Assembly (NCBI GenBank): GCA_035647075.1
Contig: DASROF010000133.1
Coordinates: 1 to 21,777 of the forward strand
Direction of reading: 5' to 3'
Source of the DNA: Gp6-AA40 sp035647075
GTDB taxonomy: Bacteria; Acidobacteriota; Vicinamibacteria; Vicinamibacterales; UBA2999
DNA length: 21,777 nucleotides
The notes beneath the pieces were generated by a model. The model was given only the letters and a program-made list of their open reading frames with translations. It was not told the origin of the DNA and did no database searches. Of this stretch, positions 7,340 to 13,993 are shown one piece after another (within the stretch, counting starts at the first letter, position 1; each line of letters opens with the position of its first letter). The translations under genes and the position numbers were made by a program.

Positions 7340-7374
7340 GCCTTAGGCCTTAGGCCTCAGACCTCAGACCTCAC
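7340..7374. repeat. Heptad array C: five tandem 7-bp units, consensus RCCTYAG
   Basis: The units are GCCTTAG twice, GCCTCAG, ACCTCAG and ACCTCAC. The array runs over the 3' end of the radical SAM gene on the minus strand and supplies its TGA stop (7371-7373). Confidence 0.85.
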
Positions 7375-9167
7375 ACAGCCTGCGGAACCAGCGGAATGAA
7401 CGGTGACGGTGCCGGCGGCTTCGGAATCTCGCCCTCGGGCATGTCGCCGGTGTCGGGCCGCAGATGCTGACGCATCGACGGCTTCACCGTCGCCAGCAGT
7501 TCCTTACGCGTCTTCACCTGCACCGGTTTCCCGATGTAGATCTTGCCCATCCGCCCCATGAGCGATTCCGGGAGCGCGCCGGCAAACATGAACATCGGCC
7601 ACTTGAAGCCCGGCCCATTCAGCTTCCGCAGCTTCCACGCCCAGAGGATGATCGCGCCAATGCGCCACGCCGCCGGCCCCCACCAGCTGGCCTGACCGGG
7701 ACGCAGGTTCATCTTCCAGCACTTCATCATCAGCTGCCACTGGAGCGGGCTCAGCTCCGCGGTCTCGGCCACGCCGCGCTTCTTTTCCATCCGCGTGTCA
7801 TGGAGCGGCGTGAAGATCGACGGGATGAAGAACGCAAACAGCCCCCGCCGCTCCACTTCGTAAATCAGATCCAGCGTCGCCTTGACATCGTCGTCCGTCT
7901 CGCCGGGATTGCCGACGATCAAAGTCATGGCGGGAAACCAGTTGTTCTTGTTGAGGACTTCCAGGCCGCGGATAACGACGCTCTGCCACTCGTCGATCGG
8001 AAACGGGACGGCCTTGCTCGGCATCACCTGTTTGGCGAGCCGGATGGATCCGGTTTCCAGGCCGATCAGCGGCACCAGCGCCTTTTTCTTCGGATGGCTG
8101 CTGAGAACCGGCAGGTGGATCGGGCTCTTGTCGATGATTTTGTCCGTCAAATCGCGGATCAGAATCGGATCGACCACCGCGGGTGCGATCGTGGCATGGC
8201 TGAGCACGTGCTGCTCGACGCCCGGCGTATCCACAACCTGCGAGTAGAGGTCCAACAGCGCTTCGCGATTCGGGAAGTAGAAGGGCGTATTCGTATGGAC
8301 CTGCCCCCAGATGAACATGTCCTCGGTGGCCAGCGAAATCTGCTTGTTCCCTTCCCGCACGTTGGCGCGCACGGCCCCGAGAATCTTGTCCTTCGGCAAA
8401 TCGATTTGCGGATTCAGATCGGGCACGCAGAACTGACAGCGCCGGCCGCAGCCGGTGGTCATTTCGACGACGCCGAAGGTCGTCCGCTTGTCCGGGAAGA
8501 GAATCGCATCGCGCGAGGTGGGGTGCGCCACGTCCACTTGCTTGGGCAGCTCCTGCCCGGCGATCGCCTGATCGAAGAGCGCCAGCGTCTGCTCGGACTC
8601 ACTGCGTCCCTCGACGACGCAGTCGACGCTCAGCTCCTCCCACGAGTTGGTCTGCGTAATCTGCCACCCGCCGGACCCACCAACGATGACCTTGAAATTA
8701 TTGCGGAAGGGACTGGCCTTCAGCGTGGCAAACAACTGCCGCGCGTAATGCGAATTGATCGGCTGCTTCGCGGACCCAAAGATCGACGTGTAGACGCCGG
8801 CGGCGAACGTTACCCCAAGCGGATTGTGCGTGGAAACGGCGACGACGCGTGTGTTCGGACCGAGGAACTTGTCGAGATCCTGCGGATAGCAGCAGACGAT
8901 GTCCGAAGCCGGGAAACGGCGCAGCAGCGACGTCTCCAGCACGCGGACACCCGCAGGCATGTAGCGAGAGGTTCCATCGTCGTTATATTCGACGTCGCGC
9001 CACTTCGGATACTTCTTGTTGAGGATGCCTTCGAGCCACATCGGCAGCGAGGCCATGCTCATCTGAATGAAGTAGCCCGCGTGGTCGATCGTTTCCGTCA
9101 GCGGCGCGGTGAGGACAATGCGCGCACCGCGGGCCGGCCCCGGGATTTCCGCTTGATTTGTCTCCAT
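7371..9167 (-). CDS. B12-binding-type radical SAM protein of unknown reaction
   Basis: ATG at 9167 is preferred to an in-frame TTG at 9173; no Shine-Dalgarno sequence is evident. The 598-residue protein has an N-terminal Rossmann-type cobalamin-binding-like domain (about 15-190: VVAVSTHNPLG, KVIVGGSGGWQ, VDCVVEGRSE, the last resembling the VxGEGE end of such domains). The radical SAM core follows with TTGCGRRCQFCVPD, whose cysteines at about 240, 244 and 247 form the CxxxCxxC site that holds the 4Fe-4S cluster. Later core elements are visible (LIGLETGS, TLIVGNPGETDDDV). The last 130 residues are Trp-rich and basic (SWWGPAAWRIGAIILWAWKLRK) and may touch the membrane. Relatives are often methyltransferases or lipid-modifying enzymes, but no pathway genes adjoin it. 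The stop codon comes from a repeat array. Confidence 0.85.
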   Translation of the reverse strand: METNQAEIPGPARGARIVLTAPLTETIDHAGYFIQMSMASLPMWLEGILNKKYPKWRDVEYNDDGTSRYMPAGVRVLETSLLRRFPASDIVCCYPQDLDKFLGPNTRVVAVSTHNPLGVTFAAGVYTSIFGSAKQPINSHYARQLFATLKASPFRNNFKVIVGGSGGWQITQTNSWEELSVDCVVEGRSESEQTLALFDQAIAGQELPKQVDVAHPTSRDAILFPDKRTTFGVVEMTTGCGRRCQFCVPDLNPQIDLPKDKILGAVRANVREGNKQISLATEDMFIWGQVHTNTPFYFPNREALLDLYSQVVDTPGVEQHVLSHATIAPAVVDPILIRDLTDKIIDKSPIHLPVLSSHPKKKALVPLIGLETGSIRLAKQVMPSKAVPFPIDEWQSVVIRGLEVLNKNNWFPAMTLIVGNPGETDDDVKATLDLIYEVERRGLFAFFIPSIFTPLHDTRMEKKRGVAETAELSPLQWQLMMKCWKMNLRPGQASWWGPAAWRIGAIILWAWKLRKLNGPGFKWPMFMFAGALPESLMGRMGKIYIGKPVQVKTRKELLATVKPSMRQHLRPDTGDMPEGEIPKPPAPSPFIPLVPQAV

Positions 9168-9205
9168 TACCAACGATTATTGACCAGCTTTAGCAGTTTC
9201 GGACC

Positions 9206-9220
9206 TAGGGCATCCCCTAC
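9206..9220. repeat. Short palindrome TAGGG-CATC-CCCTA, related to the 11416 and 13969 elements
   Basis: TAGGG (9206-9210) and CCCTA (9215-9219) are inverted around CATC. The segment TAGGGCATCCC is shared exactly with the palindrome at 13971 and, with one change, with that at 11418. It lies between the divergent radical SAM and TauE genes and may be a half-copy of that dispersed element. Confidence 0.4.
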
Positions 9221-9252
9221 GCCATGGCTCCGGTTAAGCTAGTGAGCTCGGC

Positions 9253-10140
9253 ATGGATCCCCAGCACCTGTCCCTGCTCCTGATTACCTTCGGCGCCGCC
9301 ATCGTGAATGGGGCGCTCGGCTACGGGTTTTCGTCGATCACGGTCCCGATCGCGCTGCTCTTCCTGACCAACCGGGTACTGAACCCGGCGCTGGTGCCCA
9401 TCGAAGTTGCGCTGAACGCCTACGTGCTCTGGGTAAACCGGGCCTCGCTGCCAAACGTCTGGCGCCGGGTCTTCCCCATCGTCATTGGCCTGCTGCCTGG
9501 CGTGATCGTCGGGACGGCGATCGTGTCGCGGGTGAATCCTGGCTGGCTGAAGTTCGGAACCTTCGCGGTGCTGCTGCCGCTGATCCTGCTGCAGGCGGCC
9601 GGTTATCGCCGTCCACTCAAGTCGGAACGCTCGATCGGGCTTGGGTTCGGCGTCGGCGTCGGCGTCCTTTACTCCGTGACGACGATTTCCGGGCCGCCGC
9701 TCGCGGTGATGCTCAGCAATCAGGGGTTCACGAAGCGTGACTTCCGGGCGGCGCTCGGCTTCATCCGGCTCGCGGAGTCGTCTTTCACGGCCGTCGCCTA
9801 CGCGTGGGCCGGTTTGTATTCCGTCGAAAGCTTCGGCCTCATCCCGTACATCGTGCCGAGCATCGCCGTCGGCGTTCCGATCGGCGCGGCAATCATTCAG
9901 CGCATCCGCCCCGAAACGTTCCGGCGCATCTGTATGAGCTTCGATGCCTGGATCGTGGGCTTCGGGCTGTCCAACCTGCTCAAGGACCTGCACCTCGTTG
10001 ACAGCAATCTGGCGTTTCTGCTCCTCGCGGCGGTCGCGCTCCTTGACGCGGTGCTGCTGTATCGCTTCTTCTCGGTGCAGCTCCCGACCGTGAAACGCGC
10101 CGAAGCGATGGCGATCACCGGGGCACAACCCGATTCCTGA
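9253..10140 (+). CDS. TauE/SafE-family membrane exporter
   Basis: The 295-residue protein starts at ATG 9253 and is hydrophobic throughout, with about eight predicted helices in two similar halves. The start of each half shows the family pattern: FGAAIVNGALGYGFSSITVP near residue 12, and LGFGVGVGVLYSVTTISGPPLAVMLSNQG near 133, with the Gly-Pro-Pro pair typical of the second half. Characterised relatives export sulfite, sulfoacetate or other sulfur oxyanions after sulfonate breakdown, but many family members have other or unknown substrates. The symporter gene begins 6 bp after its stop, so the two are probably translated together. A sulfate-uptake operon ends about 1.3 kb away, which is suggestive of sulfur-anion traffic but not evidence of a shared role. 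Confidence 0.88.
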   Translation: MDPQHLSLLLITFGAAIVNGALGYGFSSITVPIALLFLTNRVLNPALVPIEVALNAYVLWVNRASLPNVWRRVFPIVIGLLPGVIVGTAIVSRVNPGWLKFGTFAVLLPLILLQAAGYRRPLKSERSIGLGFGVGVGVLYSVTTISGPPLAVMLSNQGFTKRDFRAALGFIRLAESSFTAVAYAWAGLYSVESFGLIPYIVPSIAVGVPIGAAIIQRIRPETFRRICMSFDAWIVGFGLSNLLKDLHLVDSNLAFLLLAAVALLDAVLLYRFFSVQLPTVKRAEAMAITGAQPDS

Positions 10141-10146
10141 TCCTCG

Positions 10147-11406
10147 GTGAAGCTTCACACCAGACTCCTCCTCGCGCTGGCCGCGGGATTCGCAGCCGGC
10201 GCCCTGGCGCACGCCTACGGGCCGTCGCCGGCCGTCGACTTCATCGGCACCGAGCTGCTCCGCCCGATCGGACAGATCTTCCTGCGCCTGATCTTCATGA
10301 CGGTCGTTCCGCTCGTGTTCGCGGCGCTGGTTGTCGGCGTGTACGAGCTCGGGCGCGAGCACGGACTCGGCACCGTTGCGGCGCGGACGCTCGTCTACAC
10401 GCTGCTGCTCAGCGCGATGTCAGTCGGCATTGGAGTCGTTCTCGTCAATGTCGTCCGGCCCGGAACTGGTCTTCCTGCACCACCGACGGCCGCGGCGCCG
10501 AGCGGCGAGGTGCAGCAACTGGAGACGAACGCCGCGGCGGCACAGCGGCTCAGTGACGTGTTCATCGAGCTGATTCCACGCAATCCGCTCGAGTCAGCAG
10601 TGCGGGCGCTCGACGGACAGATGCTGCCGCTGATGGTGTTCGCGTTGATATTCGGCTACGCGATTAGTCGAGGGGATCAGGGATCAGGGACCCGGGATCG
10701 GGAACGGAATCTTCTCATCCGGTTCTTCGACCAGGTCTTCGAGGCGTGCATGCGCATCATCGGCTGGGCGATGCTGCTCGCGCCGGTGGCGGTCTTCGCC
10801 ATCGTCTTCAATACGGCCCGCTCCTTCGGCCTCGACGTCTTTCGAGCCGTGCTCCTGTACGTCATCACCGTCGTCGCAGGGCTGCTGCTGCAACAGTTCG
10901 TCGTGTACAGCGCCATGCTGCAACTCGTCGGGCGACGATCGCCGATGCAGTTCTTCCGGGATTGCCGCGAGGTTTACGTCTACGCGTTCTCCACCGCGTC
11001 ATCCAACGCGACGCTGCCGTTGTCACTCACCGTCGCGGAAACGAAACTGCGGCTCTCTCCGCGGATCTCACGGTTCGTCCTCACCGTTGGATCGACGGCC
11101 AATCAGAACGGCACGGCGTTGTTCGAAGGGGTGACGCTGCTGTTTCTGGCGCAGGTGTACGGGCTCGACCTGACCATTGGCCAGCAGGTCCGGGTGATGG
11201 TGATGTCGATCGTGGCGGGAATCGGCACGGCCGGCGTTCCCGGCGGCTCGCTGCCGATGGTGCTGATCGTCGCGCAGTCGGTGGGTATTCCCGCCGAGGG
11301 CATGGGCTTGATTCTCGGCGTCGACCGGTTCCTCGATATGTGCCGGACGGCCGTAAACGTCAGCGGCGACCTGGTGATTGCGGCGCTCGTTGATCGGCGC
11401 CCTTGA
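10147..11406 (+). CDS. Dicarboxylate/amino-acid:cation symporter (DAACS/GltP-DctA family)
   Basis: A GTG 6 bp after the TauE stop opens a 419-residue protein with the full set of DAACS landmarks: STASSNATLP in re-entrant hairpin 1 (about 283-292), TVGSTANQNGTALFEG on helix 7, GIGTAGVPGG in hairpin 2 (about 358-367), and DRFLDMCRTAVNVSGD on helix 8 (393-408). These form the binding site for an acidic amino acid or C4-dicarboxylate and the coupling cations. The Arg in RTAVNVSGD favours a substrate with a second carboxylate. An unusual hydrophilic run, GDQGSGTRDRERN (about 177-189), is encoded by a 7-bp repeat array inside the gene and lies in the loop before the helix beginning LLIRFFDQVFE. The 3' end shares a bidirectional hairpin with the convergent cysA. 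Confidence 0.92.
   Translation: MKLHTRLLLALAAGFAAGALAHAYGPSPAVDFIGTELLRPIGQIFLRLIFMTVVPLVFAALVVGVYELGREHGLGTVAARTLVYTLLLSAMSVGIGVVLVNVVRPGTGLPAPPTAAAPSGEVQQLETNAAAAQRLSDVFIELIPRNPLESAVRALDGQMLPLMVFALIFGYAISRGDQGSGTRDRERNLLIRFFDQVFEACMRIIGWAMLLAPVAVFAIVFNTARSFGLDVFRAVLLYVITVVAGLLLQQFVVYSAMLQLVGRRSPMQFFRDCREVYVYAFSTASSNATLPLSLTVAETKLRLSPRISRFVLTVGSTANQNGTALFEGVTLLFLAQVYGLDLTIGQQVRVMVMSIVAGIGTAGVPGGSLPMVLIVAQSVGIPAEGMGLILGVDRFLDMCRTAVNVSGDLVIAALVDRRP
10673..10707. repeat. Heptad array D inside the symporter gene, consensus GGGATCA
   Basis: Units GGGATCA (twice), GGGACCC and GGGATCG stand in tandem from 10673 to 10700, followed by a weaker unit GGAACGG. The array preserves the reading frame of the symporter and encodes a polar loop, so it seems to have inserted or expanded without destroying the gene. 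Confidence 0.8.
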
Positions 11407-11415
11407 AAAGGCGCC

Positions 11416-11441
11416 CGTAGGGCACCCCGTAAAGGGGTGCC
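11416..11441. terminator. Hairpin between convergent symporter and cysA genes, likely bidirectional terminator
   Basis: GGCACCCC (11421-11428) and GGGGTGCC (11434-11441) form a perfect 8-bp stem with a 5-nt loop. On the plus strand ACTTTT follows, the T-run overlapping the cysA stop codon (TAA, 11448-11446). The segment with its CGTAG flank is related to the palindrome at 13969-13993. Confidence 0.7.
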
Positions 11442-11445
11442 ACTT

Positions 11446-12315
11446 TTACGGCGTGCCGGTGGCGCGTGGCCTGACGTAGACGCGATCGCCGACGATCACC
11501 CGCACGGCCTCTGAACGTTCACCATCCAGCTCCATTGGCATGGGGTGTCCAGCCTCATCGTGCACTTCGACCTGCACGCGTCCGTGAAACAGGTTCACGT
11601 TGCCGAGGAAATTCGACACGAACGGCGTCGCTGGCCTCTCAATGACCTCGCCGGGTGCGGCATCCTGCTCGATCTTTCCCTCGTTCATGACGACGACGCG
11701 GTTGGCGAGCTCGAGCGCCTCTTCCTGATCGTGCGTCACGAAGACGCTGGTGAGATGAATTTCCTGATGCAGGCGGCGGAGCCAGCGCCGCAACTCCTGC
11801 CGAACCTTGGCGTCGAGCGCGCCGAACGGCTCGTCGAGCAGAAGCACCGTCGGCTCGACGGCGAGCGCGCGCGCCAGCGCGACTCGCTGGCGCTGGCCGC
11901 CTGAGAGCTGCGACGGATAGCGGTCGCCGAGGTAATCGAGCTGCACAAGTCCGAGCAGCTCGTGAACGCGGCGTCTGATGTCGTCCTCCGCTGGGCGCTG
12001 ATCTCGGGGGCGGACCCGCAAACCAAACGCCACGTTCTCGAAGACCGACATGTGGCGGAACAGGGCGTAATGCTGAAAGACGAAGCCCACCCCACGGTCC
12101 CGCGGATCGCGCCTGGTCGCATCATCACCGTCGAACAGCACCGTGCCGACGTCCGGCGTCTCGAGGCCGGCGATCACGCGCAGCAGCGTGGTCTTGCCGG
12201 ATCCCGAAGGTCCGAGCAGCGCAACCAGCTCGCCCGAATGAACGGTGACGCTGACGTCGCGCAGCGCGACGAAGCTGCCGAAGGACTTCGTGAGGTGCCT
12301 GACTTCAATGCCCAC
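11446..12315 (-). CDS. cysA: Sulfate/thiosulfate ABC transporter ATP-binding protein CysA
   Basis: The 289-residue ATPase powers the CysTW permease. All nucleotide-binding motifs are intact: Walker A GPSGSGKT (35-42), Q-loop Gln81 in FVFQHYALF, signature LSGGQRQR (from 137), Walker B LLLDEP (158-163), D-loop, and the switch His195 in VTHDQEEA. The residues after about 235 (FLGNVNLFHG) begin the regulatory TOBE-like region typical of CysA, but it is short: the protein ends some 60-75 residues earlier than the usual 350-365-residue CysA. The start overlaps the cysW end by 11 bp. It is the last gene of the operon and ends at a bidirectional hairpin. The order binding protein, cysT, cysW, cysA identifies the system as sulfate-type. 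Confidence 0.93.
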   Translation of the reverse strand: MGIEVRHLTKSFGSFVALRDVSVTVHSGELVALLGPSGSGKTTLLRVIAGLETPDVGTVLFDGDDATRRDPRDRGVGFVFQHYALFRHMSVFENVAFGLRVRPRDQRPAEDDIRRRVHELLGLVQLDYLGDRYPSQLSGGQRQRVALARALAVEPTVLLLDEPFGALDAKVRQELRRWLRRLHQEIHLTSVFVTHDQEEALELANRVVVMNEGKIEQDAAPGEVIERPATPFVSNFLGNVNLFHGRVQVEVHDEAGHPMPMELDGERSEAVRVIVGDRVYVRPRATGTP

Positions 12316-13141
12316 CGTGCATTCTCCGTTCGAGGATCGTCTTGACGATCAACGTGACCACCGCCAGCAGCGTCAGCAGCGACGCCACGGCAAACGCCGC
12401 CTGGAACATGTACTCGTTGTAGAGAATCTCCACGTGCAGCGGCAGCGTGTTGGTCTCGCCGCGAATCTTGCCGGAGACCACCGAGACCGCGCCGAACTCT
12501 CCCATCGCGCGCGCGTTGCAGAGGATCGCTCCGTAGAGGACGCCCCACTTGATGTTCGGCAGGGTGACCCGGAAGAACGTCTGGAACCCGCTGGCGCCGA
12601 GCACGCGTGCCGCCTCTTCTTCCTGCGTGCCCGCCGCCTCCATCACCGGAATCACCTCGCGAGCGACAAACGGAAAGGAGACAAAGACCGTGGCGAGCAC
12701 GATTCCTGGAACCGCAAACACAATCCGCATGTCGTGCTCAGCGACCCAGGGACCGAGCAGCCCCTGCCGACCGAACAACAGCACGAACACCATGCCGGAG
12801 ATCACCGGTGAAACCGCGAATGGCAGATCGATCAGCGTCGTCAGCAGCGTCCGGCCCGGGAACCGGAACTTGGCAATCGCCCAGCCCGCGGCGACGCCGA
12901 ACACGAGATTGGCGGGCACCGCGAACGCCGCTGCGAGCAGCGTCAGCTTGAGCGCGGCGATGGCGTCGGGCTCGCGGACCGAGTCGAGATACGCGCCAAG
13001 ACCGTTCCGCAGTGCTTCGGCAAACACCACCGCCAGCGGCAACAACAGGAACAAGCCGAGAAAGCCGAGCGCCAGTCCTGTCAGCAGCCATCTGACCGCT
13101 GCCGGCTCGGTGAGTCGTCGAGCGGGACGGGTGCCGACCAT
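12305..13141 (-). CDS. cysW: Sulfate/thiosulfate ABC transporter permease CysW
   Basis: ATG at 13141 overlaps the cysT stop as TGATG and gives 278 residues; a longer in-frame start at 13168 lies inside cysT and is less likely. The protein has about six helices. It carries the sulfate-permease hallmarks LPFAVSPVISGMVFVLLFG and FPFVAREVIPVMEAAGTQEEEAARVLGAS, the second being the EAA loop that contacts CysA, followed by MGEFGAVSVVSGKIRGETNTLPLHVE, which is highly characteristic of CysW. It forms the inner-membrane channel with CysT. The one-nucleotide stop/start overlap upstream and the 11-bp overlap with cysA downstream imply tight translational coupling. Confidence 0.94.
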   Translation of the reverse strand: MVGTRPARRLTEPAAVRWLLTGLALGFLGLFLLLPLAVVFAEALRNGLGAYLDSVREPDAIAALKLTLLAAAFAVPANLVFGVAAGWAIAKFRFPGRTLLTTLIDLPFAVSPVISGMVFVLLFGRQGLLGPWVAEHDMRIVFAVPGIVLATVFVSFPFVAREVIPVMEAAGTQEEEAARVLGASGFQTFFRVTLPNIKWGVLYGAILCNARAMGEFGAVSVVSGKIRGETNTLPLHVEILYNEYMFQAAFAVASLLTLLAVVTLIVKTILERRMHGGH

Positions 13142-13959
13142 CAGCCGGCCACCCGCCGCGTCGTCCATCCCTGCAGCGCGTTGATGACGAGCAGCATCGT
13201 GAACGAGATGGTGAGCATGACCACGGCAATCGCCGTGGCGCCTGCGTAATCGAACTGCTCCAGCTTCGTGATGATCAGCAGCGGCGAGATTTCGGTGCGC
13301 ATCGGCATGTTGCCGGAGATGAACACCACCGAGCCGTACTCACCAACCGCACGTGCGAACGACAGCGCGAATCCTGTCAGCCACGCGGGATACAGATACG
13401 GGAGGATGACGCGCGTCAGCACCTTGAGGCGCGTCGCACCGAGGCTGGTGGCGGCTTCCTCGATCTCGGCATCGAGGTCCTCGATCACCGGCTGCAACGT
13501 GCGCACGACGAATGGGAGGCCGATGAAGATCAGCGCGATCGTCACGCCAATGCGTGTGAACGCGATCCTGATGCCGTAGGGTTCGAGGAGTTGACCAATC
13601 CAGCCATTCGGCGCACAGAGGGTCGTTAACGTGATGCCGGCAACGGCCGTCGGCAGTGCAAACGGCAGGTCCACGAGCGAGTCGATGATGCGGCGCCCCG
13701 GGAACGAGTAACGCACGAGTACCCAGGCGACGATCACGCCGAAGAACGCGTTGACGCAGGCCGCCACAAACGACGCGCCGACGCTCAGTTGATACGAGGC
13801 GACCACCCGAGGATCAGTAATCGTGGCCTTCAGCTGATCCCATGGCACCGATGCGGCCTTGAGCGGCAGCGTCAGCAGCGGGAGCAACACGATGACCGCC
13901 AGGTACGCAAGCGTGTACCCAAGCGTCAGCTTGAAGCCTGGCAGCACAGAACGTGTCAT
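13141..13959 (-). CDS. cysT: Sulfate/thiosulfate ABC transporter permease CysT
   Basis: The start at ATG 13959 gives MTRSVLPGFKLTLGYTLAYL and 272 residues, the usual CysT length; GAGAG lies just upstream. About six helices are visible, with LVDLPFALPTAVAGITLTTL, the EAA loop in DLDAEIEEAATSLGATRLKVLTRV, and ARAVGEYGSVVFISGNMPMRTEISPLLI, the CysT counterpart of the CysW signature. It pairs with CysW in the inner membrane. The 34-bp gap to the preceding binding-protein gene is occupied by a palindrome (13969-13993) that may separate expression of the abundant binding protein from that of the permeases. Confidence 0.94.
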   Translation of the reverse strand: MTRSVLPGFKLTLGYTLAYLAVIVLLPLLTLPLKAASVPWDQLKATITDPRVVASYQLSVGASFVAACVNAFFGVIVAWVLVRYSFPGRRIIDSLVDLPFALPTAVAGITLTTLCAPNGWIGQLLEPYGIRIAFTRIGVTIALIFIGLPFVVRTLQPVIEDLDAEIEEAATSLGATRLKVLTRVILPYLYPAWLTGFALSFARAVGEYGSVVFISGNMPMRTEISPLLIITKLEQFDYAGATAIAVVMLTISFTMLLVINALQGWTTRRVAG

Positions 13960-13968
13960 CGTTTCTCT

Positions 13969-13993
13969 CGTAGGGCATCCCTGCAGGGGTGCC
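13969..13993. repeat. Intercistronic palindrome between sbp and cysT
   Basis: GGCATCCCTG (13974-13983) and CAGGGGTGCC (13984-13993) form a 10-bp inverted repeat with one mismatch, directly abutting the sbp stop codon. The CGTAGGGCA start and GGGGTGCC end match the element at 11416-11441, suggesting a small dispersed REP-like family. In this position it could stabilise the upstream sbp message, as REP elements do after malE in E. coli (family analogy). Confidence 0.65.

Larger units (their letters stand above)
6940..7370. other. 431-bp gene-free stretch with repeat arrays and small hairpins
   Basis: No convincing gene is present; the short frames here lack coding character and Shine-Dalgarno sequences. 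It holds heptad arrays B1 (7004-7038), B2 (7074-7108) and most of C (7340-7374), a small hairpin CTCCT-ATA-AGGAG at 7196-7208, and a perfect GATCCGA-CTAA-TCGGATC hairpin at 7304-7321. Any promoter of the DUF6644-like pair should lie in its left part, but no strong sigma-70 match was seen. Confidence 0.7.

Noticed and set aside
5825..7374. CRISPR array
   Set aside because: The repeats are 7-bp head-to-tail units without spacers, and no cas genes are present.
9180..9208. Sigma-70 promoter for the TauE gene starting with TTGACC
   Set aside because: The -35-like hexamer is good, but the sequence 17 bp downstream (ACCTAG) is a poor -10, so the promoter is not supported.
7464..9242. 592-codon plus-strand open frame opposite the radical SAM gene
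   Set aside because: The opposite strand encodes intact radical SAM motifs; this product is Arg/His/Leu-rich with no domain.
9217..10362. 381-codon minus-strand frame opposite the TauE exporter
   Set aside because: The product is almost entirely charged and polar, mirrors the hydrophobic codons of the exporter on the other strand, and has no domain.
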